IMG/VR virus record: IMGVR_UViG_3300006751_000010
Coordinates: 1 to 62,673 of that record
Origin: a virus
DNA: 62,673 bases
Reading direction: 5' to 3' (one strand)
Shown: positions 51,843 through 60,677 of the stretch, piece by piece
Layout of the letters: each line of letters begins with the position of its first letter
How positions within the stretch are numbered: the first letter of the stretch is position 1
Translations under genes and position numbers: made by a program
Notes under the pieces: model-generated
Told to the model about the DNA's origin: nothing
The model's database searches: none
What the model saw: only the letters and a program-made list of their open reading frames with translations

Positions 51843-53426
51843 CTACAGAAGCCAGGTTAAATTTTCATCATCTGTTCCATTATTCCATTTCCAACCTGTA
51901 TTGTCTGCATTTGGTTTTCCTGTATATATAACTGAATCTGATTTTTGCAAACGTGTAATCGCTCGTTTATTTAAATCAATTCCTTGTTGTCTTAATTTTA
52001 ATGATGTATCCCGTAACCAAAGGCCTATTGCAAAACTCATTACTAAATCATCATTATATCCAATTTGTGCTTGAGCTTTGCCATTTAACCAAACAAACAC
52101 AAATAATTCTTGTATTAATCTTTTACTGCGTATTAATGGAGTTTTCTCTCTCATATACATTTCTAAGGCAGATATCATTAATGGTCTTGTTCTGCTAGTA
52201 GTAGAAACTCCAGGTACCATTTTTGTTTTATCTTTTATATCATACCCTTTCTTAAGATGTACCTCTAAATCTACATATCCATCATCTTTATATGTGTAAA
52301 ATAAATTTTCATAATTTCTATCTAATGCTGGTTGAATTGCTGCCCATCCGATATTTGCATTTTCAATTGCTAATAATGCATTATTCCATTCTGTTGCAAC
52401 AGAAACAAGCATATTTCCAAAATCTTTTGGTGGGAGTTTTCCTTTGTATTCAGCAACTTGTTTTATAGATTCAATTTCTATAACATGGAATGTAGACCAA
52501 TCAGCTCCATCTCCCCGGGCAACGTCTGCTACCACTACATAGTCTTGACTATAATCCGGATATTCCCATATCCAATAAGCATTGTCATACCCTCTTTTTT
52601 CAACAGGTTCGATACATTTATTTTCATATTCTTGTAAACATTTACCTTCTACAACAGTATGTCCGGAGGAAACAAAATCACAATCACATTCCTGTGCTGC
52701 CCCCCTTTCTCCTAATAATTGAGTTTGTCTTCTCCTCCATTCTTCATCTCTTTCTGGATGTACTGTCCAATGTAATTTTATATTATACCATTCTGTATTT
52801 GGATTAGTTTCTCCATCAACCCATGTTTTATGAAACCAATTTCCTATACCATTTGGGGTAGAAAGTACAATAGCCGATCCACCAGTTGATAATGTTGCTT
52901 GCGATGCTATCCATATTTCTTCTACATTACGAATAAAAGCTGCTTCATCAACAATTAATAATGATAAGGCTTCTGAACGAGCTCCTGTTGTTGCGGAAGA
53001 AACTGCTTTTATTTGTGATCCATTTCTGAATTTTAATGATAATTTATTGTCTGCTTCTATATTACCTTTTAGCCAACTCGGTAAATTGTCATGCATAATT
53101 CTAACTTTAGTCACTAAATTTTTAGCTACTTCTTGTGTAGTTGCAATTACCAATGTATTGAAATCTTCTTTAAATAACATACACCATAAAGCATAGCCGG
53201 CTGTAAGTGTTGAAATACCTAATTGTCTAGATTTTAAAATTACATTATAACGATTCTCTTTTAATTCAGATAAAGATGTTTCTTGAAAATTATATAAATT
53301 AAATTTTATTTTACCTCTTTTTGGGTGTTGTATATAACAATATTGTCTCATGAAAAATATAGGATCTGCAGCACATGTAGTGTACTGTTGTCGTATTAGA
53401 TCTTTTATATTTGGTTTATTAGACAT
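51843..53426 (-). CDS. 17: large terminase subunit, gp17-like
   Basis: Protein of 527 residues (T4 gp17: 610). The ATPase domain has VILKSRQLGISTLTA (Walker A), LLIVDEAAFI (Walker B) and STPNGIGNWFH (coupling motif). The RNase H-like nuclease domain has VVVADVARGDGADWSTF, a central ALLAIENANIGWAAIQ, and GYNDDLVMSFAIGLW with the final metal-binding Asp. It packages and cuts DNA concatemers. No small terminase subunit is recognised in the window. Very confident. Confidence 0.95.
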   Translation of the reverse strand: MSNKPNIKDLIRQQYTTCAADPIFFMRQYCYIQHPKRGKIKFNLYNFQETSLSELKENRYNVILKSRQLGISTLTAGYALWCMLFKEDFNTLVIATTQEVAKNLVTKVRIMHDNLPSWLKGNIEADNKLSLKFRNGSQIKAVSSATTGARSEALSLLIVDEAAFIRNVEEIWIASQATLSTGGSAIVLSTPNGIGNWFHKTWVDGETNPNTEWYNIKLHWTVHPERDEEWRRRQTQLLGERGAAQECDCDFVSSGHTVVEGKCLQEYENKCIEPVEKRGYDNAYWIWEYPDYSQDYVVVADVARGDGADWSTFHVIEIESIKQVAEYKGKLPPKDFGNMLVSVATEWNNALLAIENANIGWAAIQPALDRNYENLFYTYKDDGYVDLEVHLKKGYDIKDKTKMVPGVSTTSRTRPLMISALEMYMREKTPLIRSKRLIQELFVFVWLNGKAQAQIGYNDDLVMSFAIGLWLRDTSLKLRQQGIDLNKRAITRLQKSDSVIYTGKPNADNTGWKWNNGTDDENLTWLL

Positions 53427-53807
53427 CTATTTTATAGCTTGTATGATAAATATACTAGTTACGGTTGTTGTTAATATTCCACCACTAAACCATAATAATT
53501 TACTATCATACCATTTTGGTTGCAGTCTTTTTTGACGTTCGACATATAAATTTATATTATTTTTTAATAATGTAATTTGTTGTTCTTTATATTCATGTTG
53601 TAATGAATCTAATTTAATTAAATGCTCTAAATCTTGAATTAATGATGATTGTTGTGATATTAATTGATTGTTAATTGAGTCTGTATAATGTAATGAATCT
53701 AACGTTTCAGAAATATCATGAATTTGTTCTTGAGTAAAACATGTATCTACTTGTGCAAATGAATAATTGCATATAATAAAAAATAATACGTAAATCAACC
53801 ATTTCAT
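53427..53807 (-). CDS. signal-peptide and membrane protein, possible spanin
   Basis: Protein of 126 residues. It has a signal peptide MKWLIYVLFFIICNYSFAQ with likely cleavage after A-Q, a style common in Bacteroidota, then a helical region (QEQIHDISETLDSLHYTDS ... LDSLQHEYKEQQITLLKNNI), and a C-terminal membrane helix (LLWFSGGILTTTVTSIFIIQ, about 105-124). The layout of a periplasmic coiled coil with a membrane anchor is seen in spanins and other envelope proteins. It overlaps the next-upstream membrane gene by ATGA, so the pair may be a lysis unit. No sequence family recognised. Confidence 0.45.
   Translation of the reverse strand: MKWLIYVLFFIICNYSFAQVDTCFTQEQIHDISETLDSLHYTDSINNQLISQQSSLIQDLEHLIKLDSLQHEYKEQQITLLKNNINLYVERQKRLQPKWYDSKLLWFSGGILTTTVTSIFIIQAIK
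53442..53457 (-). promoter_or_regulatory. late promoter candidate before the terminase gene
   Basis: Minus strand TAGTATATTTATCATA, 16 bases before the terminase ATG at 53426, inside the end of the preceding gene. Confidence 0.4.
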
Positions 53808-54154
53808 TTTTTCTTTGTTTTAGATATAATATTTTTCTTTGCAGTTGCAGTGGACTTTTTCTTTGGCGGATGTTTTGCTGCTGGTTTTTTTAATTTTGAT
53901 GATTTTGTTTTTTGAATTTGTTTCTTTTTAGCAACAATTTTCTTTTTAACTTCAGTTTTTTGGTCTTCTACTTGTTCAACTTTTCCTTGCAATTTTTCTA
54001 CAGCTTTTTCATTTTCATTGATCTTTTTATCAATTTTTTTAACTGCTTTTCTTTTACGAATATTACCTAAAGTAATTATACTCAATACGAGTACAATAAT
54101 ACCTACTAGTATTTTCCAAGATTTTTTAAGAATCTTTGTTATTATTTTTATCAT
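53804..54154 (-). CDS. membrane-anchored lysine-rich coiled-coil protein
   Basis: Protein of 116 residues. It has a basic start, one membrane helix (WKILVGIIVLVLSIITLGNI, about 12-32), a coiled coil (KIDKKINENEKAVEKLQGKV), and a very basic tail rich in KK and PKK. It could be a spanin or holin-like partner of the signal-peptide protein with which it overlaps by ATGA, or a structural membrane protein. The lysine-rich tail would suit nucleic-acid or membrane-surface binding. Function not recognised. Confidence 0.4.
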   Translation of the reverse strand: MIKIITKILKKSWKILVGIIVLVLSIITLGNIRKRKAVKKIDKKINENEKAVEKLQGKVEQVEDQKTEVKKKIVAKKKQIQKTKSSKLKKPAAKHPPKKKSTATAKKNIISKTKKK

Positions 54155-54809
54155 TTTGTATTTCTTTTAATTTATTATATGAAATTTTTTCCACATTGGA
54201 AAGTTTTTCTTCAATATTTTTTAAAAATTTATCTTTAAACTCATCAAATTGTTTTTGTACCGTTTCTTCAAATTCTTCTACAGACATTTTTGAATGCCAT
54301 GTTTCTACATCTCCTTGTGAATTTTGTACGAATTTAGCACTTTGAGTATATGCTTCTTTTAATATTTTTATATCATCTTCTGCTCTTTTTAACCACGCTT
54401 CTGCATTATTTCGAATTCTATTTCGTTCATATTCTTCAAATTTACCTTCCTTTCTTAATTCATGTTCCATTTGTATTACACAATCAAAGCACATTCCATG
54501 TATTTTTTGCATTTTTTTATCTAGATGGGTTGGAACTTCGCATTTACAATCTTTGCGGCAATTAGGAAATGAATTTAAATATGATTGAATATCCTCTCTT
54601 ATAGAATTTTTTGGTTTTTTTACCCGGAAGCCTTTTTTTTGTTCTATAGTATATAATGTGCCATTGATAGTTTCTTCCCATTTTTCCCCAACTTTTCGAA
54701 TTTGATGTTTTTTTCCAGTATATAATCCTACTGAATTTTTTGTTTGAGTACGATGGGTACCTTCTATCATTTGTTTGATAGCTTTAATGTTTTGTAACTT
54801 TTTTGCCAT
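54126..54809 (-). CDS. cysteine-rich zinc-binding hypothetical protein
   Basis: Protein of 227 residues. A probable zinc site lies near residues 82-117: NCRKDCKCEVPTHLDKKM, followed by IHGMCFDCVIQMEHEL, which gives CxxxCxC...CxxC. The N-terminus is basic and the C-terminal half a long helix (EEFEETVQKQFDEFKDKFL). The pattern is one I associate with small proteins in marine T4-like phage head clusters, but I know no assigned function. It overlaps the next gene by 29 bases. Confidence 0.5.
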   Translation of the reverse strand: MAKKLQNIKAIKQMIEGTHRTQTKNSVGLYTGKKHQIRKVGEKWEETINGTLYTIEQKKGFRVKKPKNSIREDIQSYLNSFPNCRKDCKCEVPTHLDKKMQKIHGMCFDCVIQMEHELRKEGKFEEYERNRIRNNAEAWLKRAEDDIKILKEAYTQSAKFVQNSQGDVETWHSKMSVEEFEETVQKQFDEFKDKFLKNIEEKLSNVEKISYNKLKEIQNDKNNNKDS

Positions 54810-54813
54810 GGTT

Positions 54814-55704
54814 TTAGTTTTCTTTATTTTTTTTATTTAATCTTCTTGTTTTAAATAAACTACGAACTAACATTTTTATAGCCATTTTCCAATCATTTGG
54901 ATCGGCTTCTTCATATGCCATTGAAAATGCTTTAGATATAAATTGAACTTTATTTCTAACTCCTACTTTATCTTTGATAAATTGAGCCGTTTTTTCTTCT
55001 GGTGTTTTGATTATAGGCTCTGATGCAGTTTTTGTTGGTATTTCAGTTGCCGGTAATGTGGGTAGAGTTTCTGCTGCTGGTGTTGGAGCAACTGGTGCTA
55101 TGGCGGCATCTGTTGGTGCCGGATCAACTGTTGGTGCCGGATCAACTGTTGGTGCAGTATCATCTGTTGGTGCAGTATCATCTGTTGGTGCCGTATCATC
55201 TGTTGGTGCCGTATCTAAGTCGGCTTCATCCTCTGCTGCAGTTTTGATAGCACCTTCTTCTTCTTCTTCTGCTTCTTTTATTTTTTGTTCTGATATAAGT
55301 TTTTTTAGTTTTCTACGAACATACTCTCGAACTAATCTTTCTTTTTGCTCTCTTGTAAGATTTTCTATTTTATCTTTTATTTCTTGTTTACTATCCTTTT
55401 CGTCTGCATCTTGAAGTTTAGCTCTTTCTTTTGCAGTATGTTTAGGATCATGATCGCCTTCTACTTTATAATATTTCGCAACGTGTTTATCTTTTGGAAC
55501 CATATTATCTACATCATCAATAACTAATTTATCTGTTTTACGTAATACATTTGTTTGAGGTTTTCCAACAGAATTAGGATTCATCCCTCCATCTTTATCG
55601 TCAGCAGTATAATCTTTAAGATCTTTCCTCGCTTCTTGTTTTTGAGATTTCTTAAAATCTTTTGGTTCTTTATATTTACTTTTATGTTTTTCTGCTCTAG
55701 CCAT
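54814..55704 (-). CDS. repeat-containing charged hypothetical protein
   Basis: Protein of 296 residues. It has a basic/acidic N-terminal half (EKHKSKYKEPKDFKKSQKQE), then a helical RLVREYVRRKLKKLISEQ, then acidic EEEEE, and a run of TAPTDD-type hexapeptide repeats near residues 165-205 that shifts to PTVDPA and ends in proline/alanine/threonine-rich sequence. A C-terminal helical region follows (FIKDKVGVRNKVQFISKAFS). The repeats correspond to 18-base tandem DNA repeats. It may be a flexible virion protein. Not recognised. Confidence 0.45.
   Translation of the reverse strand: MARAEKHKSKYKEPKDFKKSQKQEARKDLKDYTADDKDGGMNPNSVGKPQTNVLRKTDKLVIDDVDNMVPKDKHVAKYYKVEGDHDPKHTAKERAKLQDADEKDSKQEIKDKIENLTREQKERLVREYVRRKLKKLISEQKIKEAEEEEEGAIKTAAEDEADLDTAPTDDTAPTDDTAPTDDTAPTVDPAPTVDPAPTDAAIAPVAPTPAAETLPTLPATEIPTKTASEPIIKTPEEKTAQFIKDKVGVRNKVQFISKAFSMAYEEADPNDWKMAIKMLVRSLFKTRRLNKKNKEN
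55111..55216. repeat. 18-base tandem repeats inside a coding gene
   Basis: Six units of about 18 bases of the form TGTTGGTGCCGTATCATC on the plus strand start at 55111, 55129, 55147, 55165, 55183 and 55201, with small variation. They encode the APTDD/APTVDP hexapeptides. Unit number may vary between relatives by slippage. Confidence 0.85.
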
Positions 55705-55721
55705 TAGTTATTCCTATATAT

Positions 55722-55736
55722 TTTATATAAATATTA
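55722..55736 (-). promoter_or_regulatory. late promoter candidate before the repeat protein gene
   Basis: Minus strand TAATATTTATATAAA, about 18 bases before the ATG at 55704. Confidence 0.5.
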
Positions 55737-57782
55737 TCGTGCATACTTTAACGCTCCTACTACTTGATTTATAGGTGCAAATGCTCCTGTTAATTTATAT
55801 GTTTTACCTTTGAATACAAATACAATTCCTTCTGTCGGAACTATTGCATCTACTCCACCAAGTTTTTCTATTTTTTTTAATTGATGTTCTAATTTATTAA
55901 GTGCGTCAATGTTATCTGCTGTTTGTAATTGTTCTATTGTTGAAGAAAAATCTTGTTTTAAATCTTGAACAGCTTTATCAGGATTAGCTGATAAAAAGTT
56001 TTGTGCATTTTTTAAAACTACTACACCTAATCTTAAAAATATACTTTCAAATGGTTCCATATTTTGTTTTTGATATGTCTTGAAATCATTTTTATCAAAA
56101 TTATTTACCCAGGCTGAAAATTCTTCAGATTCAATATTTTTTAAAATATTTGTTATTCTAGGTGATTTAACATTAAAAGCCCAACGATATACTAAATTAT
56201 TTAAAATATCATCTGTAATATTATATTGCATTGTGGTTGCTTGTTTTTCTATAACTTCTGCCCACCAGGCTTTATGATATTCTGTTACTAAGTCTGTTTC
56301 TTTTAATCCATAATGATTTCTTAATTGATCTATTTCATTAAAGAAAGCTTCTTGTTGATCTTCAAAATCTGTTATTCGTCCTAATTTAATTTGATGTGGA
56401 GGAATAAAAGAAAATGTTTTTTGTAAATGTGCATTAGCTTCTTGAACAACACTTTGTATGAGTTTACCGCCACTCATATCTGTTAATATTGCTTGTCCTG
56501 TTTCTAAATCAAATTCTACTAGATTATGAAATTGTAATACTGCTATTTCATATGTTATAGTATTTTTTGTTTCTGGGTATATAATTTCCATGTTAGCAAA
56601 TACTTTACCATTTTTAAAAATACCGTTTAATTTTTTTTGATCAACACGACTAAATGCTTCTGCTAAATCTTCTGCAGATAATCCGAATGCTCTTGATACT
56701 GCTCCCCGACCGGCAAATTTATCTTGTATAACTTGTACTGACATCGGATTTTTAATTGTTCGTACGCCTCTTGCAAATCCAATCTGTCCGGCTTTAAAGG
56801 TTACGAATATGTTTTGTCCATCAGTTTTTTCGGTTACTGCTTCTTCAATATCTAATCTACCTTGCAATGCTCTAGACACCATTTCCTTCATATTATTAAA
56901 AGTTAATGAATGATCATCATATGGATGATTCATATGGCCTCCTGCGCCTCCTTCAGTTATTAATTGTTTTGATTCATTAATTTTTTTATTATTATATGTA
57001 GTTTTTGCATTAGCTCCAAAAATTGTTTTTTCAAAATCTTTAAAATCATATACAAATTCTCTTCCGTGATTCTTATCTAAAAATGCTCGAAGCTTATCTA
57101 GTTTCTTTTTGTGTTTTTTAGCTCCTTCATGCCCCATCGATCCTTCTAATATTTTATGAAATTCCGGTTGTAAATTTTTTATCCACCATTCTTTGGTTAG
57201 AACTGGTTTATTAGTTAATATTTCCCATGCATTGCTTATGATAGCTTCTAGTTGTTTTGGATATGATGCTTTAAATATACTATAATCATCATTGGCTAAT
57301 GATTGTCTTACAGTTGAAGCACTTATTGGTTGTCCATTTTCGTATGCTAATGGATCTACATCTAAATTTAATTCTATAGCATCTACACCTTTGGCAATCA
57401 TTCTACCTTCTTTATCTCCGGTGATTTTATACATATCTACATTTGGTACAAATGTTTTGGTTCTAACATAATCATCTCCTTTTGTAGAAGCTGCCATGGC
57501 ATATCTACCTATCCATTGTTCTGGCAATTCAAATAAAAATTCATATGCTGCTTTGATAGGAGAATTAAATTCTGTGGGCCGTATTTCTATGTTAGGATTT
57601 TTATTTAATAGATTAAATAGCTCTATAGTTTTCTCTCTGGTGATGCCGGCTCTTGGTTTTGGGCTGCATAACATGATAACACGATCTACTTCTGGATGTG
57701 CTGCGTATCGATTGGCTAACTCTAAATGAGCTCCGGTTATTGGTTTGAATCCTCCTGGAAATAATACTGTTATGTCTTTCAT
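55734..57782 (-). CDS. fusion of CoaD/NMNAT-like nucleotidylyltransferase and RNA-ligase-like domain
   Basis: Protein of 682 residues. Domain 1 (about 1-180) has LFPGGFKPITGAHLELAN, the GxFxPxTxGH-type motif of cytidylyl/adenylyltransferases such as CoaD and NMNAT (His19), and ISASTVRQSL (153-162), matching ISSSxxR. Domain 2 (about 290-682) has the covalent nucleotidyltransferase motifs: VTEKTDGQN (motif I, Lys319), FANMEIIYPE (motif III type), TEGIVF (Glu651, motif IV) and YKLTG (Lys663, motif V). These mark an RNA- or DNA-ligase fold. The combination suggests both NAD-type nucleotide chemistry and nucleic-acid joining. I recognise no standard homologue with this exact fusion. Confidence 0.7.
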   Translation of the reverse strand: MKDITVLFPGGFKPITGAHLELANRYAAHPEVDRVIMLCSPKPRAGITREKTIELFNLLNKNPNIEIRPTEFNSPIKAAYEFLFELPEQWIGRYAMAASTKGDDYVRTKTFVPNVDMYKITGDKEGRMIAKGVDAIELNLDVDPLAYENGQPISASTVRQSLANDDYSIFKASYPKQLEAIISNAWEILTNKPVLTKEWWIKNLQPEFHKILEGSMGHEGAKKHKKKLDKLRAFLDKNHGREFVYDFKDFEKTIFGANAKTTYNNKKINESKQLITEGGAGGHMNHPYDDHSLTFNNMKEMVSRALQGRLDIEEAVTEKTDGQNIFVTFKAGQIGFARGVRTIKNPMSVQVIQDKFAGRGAVSRAFGLSAEDLAEAFSRVDQKKLNGIFKNGKVFANMEIIYPETKNTITYEIAVLQFHNLVEFDLETGQAILTDMSGGKLIQSVVQEANAHLQKTFSFIPPHQIKLGRITDFEDQQEAFFNEIDQLRNHYGLKETDLVTEYHKAWWAEVIEKQATTMQYNITDDILNNLVYRWAFNVKSPRITNILKNIESEEFSAWVNNFDKNDFKTYQKQNMEPFESIFLRLGVVVLKNAQNFLSANPDKAVQDLKQDFSSTIEQLQTADNIDALNKLEHQLKKIEKLGGVDAIVPTEGIVFVFKGKTYKLTGAFAPINQVVGALKYAR

Positions 57783-57797
57783 TTTATATAAATATTA
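57783..57797 (-). promoter_or_regulatory. late promoter candidate before the ligase-fusion gene
   Basis: Minus strand TTAATATTTATATAA, lying immediately before the ATG at 57782 and overlapping the end of the fibre gene. Confidence 0.45.
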
Positions 57798-60653
57798 ATC
57801 TAATTGTTTCCATGATCCATTTAGATAACAATATGCATGTTGATTAGCACCAGATCCGGAGACAACAAAAGTACCAGCAGCTGTTGATATTATAGATCCA
57901 GTTATTTCAGTTGGATGTACTGGGGGTAATGTTATACTAGCAACTGTGATTGGACCGGTATCTATACGAGATAATGCTACAATTTTCCAGTCAAATGTAC
58001 TCTGAGCTAACACAATTCTAGTTCCTTGTGTTACTAGCATTGTATTTGGATATGTTACTCCATTAATGGTATATTCTTTAAATAACCCCGCATACATATC
58101 ATCTGTAAAGATTTTACCGCCGGCACTCGATACACCAAAAACGGTGTCAAATAATATTTCTGCATCAGGGTGATTACTATCACTCGGTACTGCTGATATA
58201 AAAATTCCATGAATTGATGCAACTTCTATTATACATATAGCTCCATATTTTTGATAATTATTACCTGTTGTCCAATATGAATCATTGGGATGTAATCTTA
58301 TATTTCCTATAGGATGATCATCTAAATCAGTACCAGCTTCGAGTCGTAAAAATGTAGATGGGCCGTTACTAGTTATTGATGAATCATAACTGCCAGTTAA
58401 ATTTATCGCAACATATTCGCGAGATCCGTAAGCTGGTATTGTAGCATTGAATGTTGATAAAAGTGTATCATTACTGTTAACTGTCGAATTTCTAAATAAA
58501 TACATATCTGCTAAATTAGTACCTCGAAATTCTCCACTAGATGCTATAACATCTCCGCTACTACTAACAAGAAAATTACTAGATGATATTTCTAATAATC
58601 CATTGCTTCCACTTAAATACGATGAACTAGGATGTCCTAAAAAGAATTTAGTAGTTCTTATATCTAATTCGTCATCAGATGTACTATATCTAAAATAACT
58701 TTCAGTGTTTGCATATAATTCTAATCCTACTCCGCTATATGCAACTCCTTTAGAAGTTTGTCCGGGCATTGCAGAGCCTGACCAAAGTAAAAATCCAGGA
58801 AACCCGGCATCAAATCCTTGATAACTCAATGATCTAATAAAACCAGAATTTGGATATCCGCTAATAGCAACACCAGTTTCTAAAGAGTCAGCTACATATA
58901 ATGAGCCTGTCATTAAAGAATAATCGCCATCTATATAACGATTACCTCCTTGCCAATTTTTATTGTATATATATGATATTTGTTTACTACCAGCTCCGTC
59001 TGCATTATAATATTCTAATTTAAACGAAATTTGATTTCCTAATTTATGTGTAGTTTCTATAGGAGTTTTTATTCGTGTATAGTTAGGAGTATAACCAGAA
59101 TCGTTATCTGATAAAATATGTACATCTGCAAGTTGCCAATCTCCAGATTCAACAACAAATATTAATTTACCTTTACCATTATTATCACTTTTAAAACTAA
59201 AACTTTTGTCATCTACTCGTTGACTGTTTCCTGATAATTTTAATTGTCCTACTTTTTTTCCTATATTAACTGGTAATTCTTGATTTAAAAAATCTGTTGA
59301 ATTAAAGTTAAAAGCACTTCCAGATATATAAATTGATAATGTTGGATCTAAATTATTACTATTAGCACTTCTTGTTCCTATAGCATCTAAACGAACTTTA
59401 TATGCAGAATCTTTTACAAAAATTCCCATATAATCGTCTTTTACTTGAAATGTATGCACGCTATTTGCATTAGCAATGTTTGTAGAGCTTTCTATTTTTG
59501 CTCCGCCGGATAATGAACTAGTATACCATACTAAAGAAGGAGCAGTTGTTGTAGTATTTCCGATATATGTATTAGCTTCCCAAAAATCAATTAAACTTTG
59601 TGAAGTAAATAAACCTATAGTTTCATCTGGAAATAAGGATGCTGTATTTTCTATAAGAATTTCTGTTTCTTCTATTTCAAAATCATTTACTAAGTCCCAT
59701 GTGCCAACAGTACCTTTATTATTAGTAAAAACTTTGATTCTAGAAACATCTCCAGCAGCTGGATCTAAACCGCTTACTTGAATATATGCAAATGATTGTG
59801 AATTTTGAGTAGCAGTATATACTGGCGAAGCTTCATAATCTATAGTAAAGGCAGAATGATCAAATGCCCCATATGTATGAGGTGAAATACTTTGGCTACT
59901 AAATACCGTATATTCTGTATCTAATAAAGCCGAGCCAGTTGTTAATATTTTTTTTATCGTAGACACATACGCCGTGCTAGGCACCGTATATGTAGCCGCA
60001 GGCGTAGGATTTGATGGACTAGCAACTGTTAATGTGCCTCCTTTCATTTCTGATGTTAATTCTCCCCCTAATATTTCTATAGCTGGTTGATTATTTGATG
60101 AATAATATCTAACAGTGCCTGTATTATATGTAGGAAATTGTCCTGTTCCTGGATAACTTCGATCTAATTGTACTCCTACTATTTCTTCAACTGTAACACT
60201 AGGTGGTGTTTCAAATATTATTTCAGATATATTAGTAATATTAGGATTAACTGGAATTGTTCTACTCCATCTAACGTTAGCCTTTCCTTGCCAGTTAATT
60301 GGTGTAGGAGCTCCTTCGATTATTGCAGCTTCTGCTACTAATGTTATAGTACAATCTCCAGGCGATGTTTCTTCGTAAATGTATATTGCAATTGCTCTAG
60401 ACTTATCTTCATCGATGAAGTCTACAATTTGATGATATATAGGATCTCCGTTATAATCTAAAACTTCTACCCCTAATACACCACCAGGTTTTAAATTTGT
60501 TGGATGTCCTCGAAGTTTAAATACATTTTTACCGGCTGTAAGTTTTGTGGGAAATTCTGTAATTTGAAAATATTCTGGAGATGTTAATGATGTATCTTCA
60601 AAATCAATTGGTATAAATTCTAAACCTTTATATACAGCTTCTTTACGTTCCAT
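57795..60653 (-). CDS. large tail fibre/receptor-binding-like structural protein
   Basis: Protein of 952 residues, beta-rich, serine/threonine/glycine-rich and of low charge, typical of trimeric fibre or adhesin proteins. The N-terminal 150 residues (KLTAGKNVFKLRGHPTNLKPG ... CTITLVAEA) look like an Ig-like attachment domain. The middle has repeated strands; SSSYLSGSNGLLEISSSNFLVSSSG resembles the shaft-like repeats of fibres. The C-terminus (IISTAAGTFVVSGSGANQHAYCY ... NGSWKQLD) is a small globular tip. Receptor binding is inferred, not shown. Position beside the ligase fusion and gp46-like gene is unusual for a fibre gene. Confidence 0.6.
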   Translation of the reverse strand: MERKEAVYKGLEFIPIDFEDTSLTSPEYFQITEFPTKLTAGKNVFKLRGHPTNLKPGGVLGVEVLDYNGDPIYHQIVDFIDEDKSRAIAIYIYEETSPGDCTITLVAEAAIIEGAPTPINWQGKANVRWSRTIPVNPNITNISEIIFETPPSVTVEEIVGVQLDRSYPGTGQFPTYNTGTVRYYSSNNQPAIEILGGELTSEMKGGTLTVASPSNPTPAATYTVPSTAYVSTIKKILTTGSALLDTEYTVFSSQSISPHTYGAFDHSAFTIDYEASPVYTATQNSQSFAYIQVSGLDPAAGDVSRIKVFTNNKGTVGTWDLVNDFEIEETEILIENTASLFPDETIGLFTSQSLIDFWEANTYIGNTTTTAPSLVWYTSSLSGGAKIESSTNIANANSVHTFQVKDDYMGIFVKDSAYKVRLDAIGTRSANSNNLDPTLSIYISGSAFNFNSTDFLNQELPVNIGKKVGQLKLSGNSQRVDDKSFSFKSDNNGKGKLIFVVESGDWQLADVHILSDNDSGYTPNYTRIKTPIETTHKLGNQISFKLEYYNADGAGSKQISYIYNKNWQGGNRYIDGDYSLMTGSLYVADSLETGVAISGYPNSGFIRSLSYQGFDAGFPGFLLWSGSAMPGQTSKGVAYSGVGLELYANTESYFRYSTSDDELDIRTTKFFLGHPSSSYLSGSNGLLEISSSNFLVSSSGDVIASSGEFRGTNLADMYLFRNSTVNSNDTLLSTFNATIPAYGSREYVAINLTGSYDSSITSNGPSTFLRLEAGTDLDDHPIGNIRLHPNDSYWTTGNNYQKYGAICIIEVASIHGIFISAVPSDSNHPDAEILFDTVFGVSSAGGKIFTDDMYAGLFKEYTINGVTYPNTMLVTQGTRIVLAQSTFDWKIVALSRIDTGPITVASITLPPVHPTEITGSIISTAAGTFVVSGSGANQHAYCYLNGSWKQLD

Positions 60654-60662
60654 GGAATACTT

Positions 60663-60677
60663 TTTATATAAATATTA
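60663..60677 (-). promoter_or_regulatory. late promoter candidate before the fibre-like gene
   Basis: Minus strand TATAATATTTATATA, ten bases before the ATG at 60653; the gene thus has a late-type signal while the upstream recombination gene ends here. Confidence 0.5.

Noticed and set aside
55111-55216. CRISPR-like array
   Set aside because: The 18-base units are directly adjacent without spacers and encode in-frame hexapeptides.
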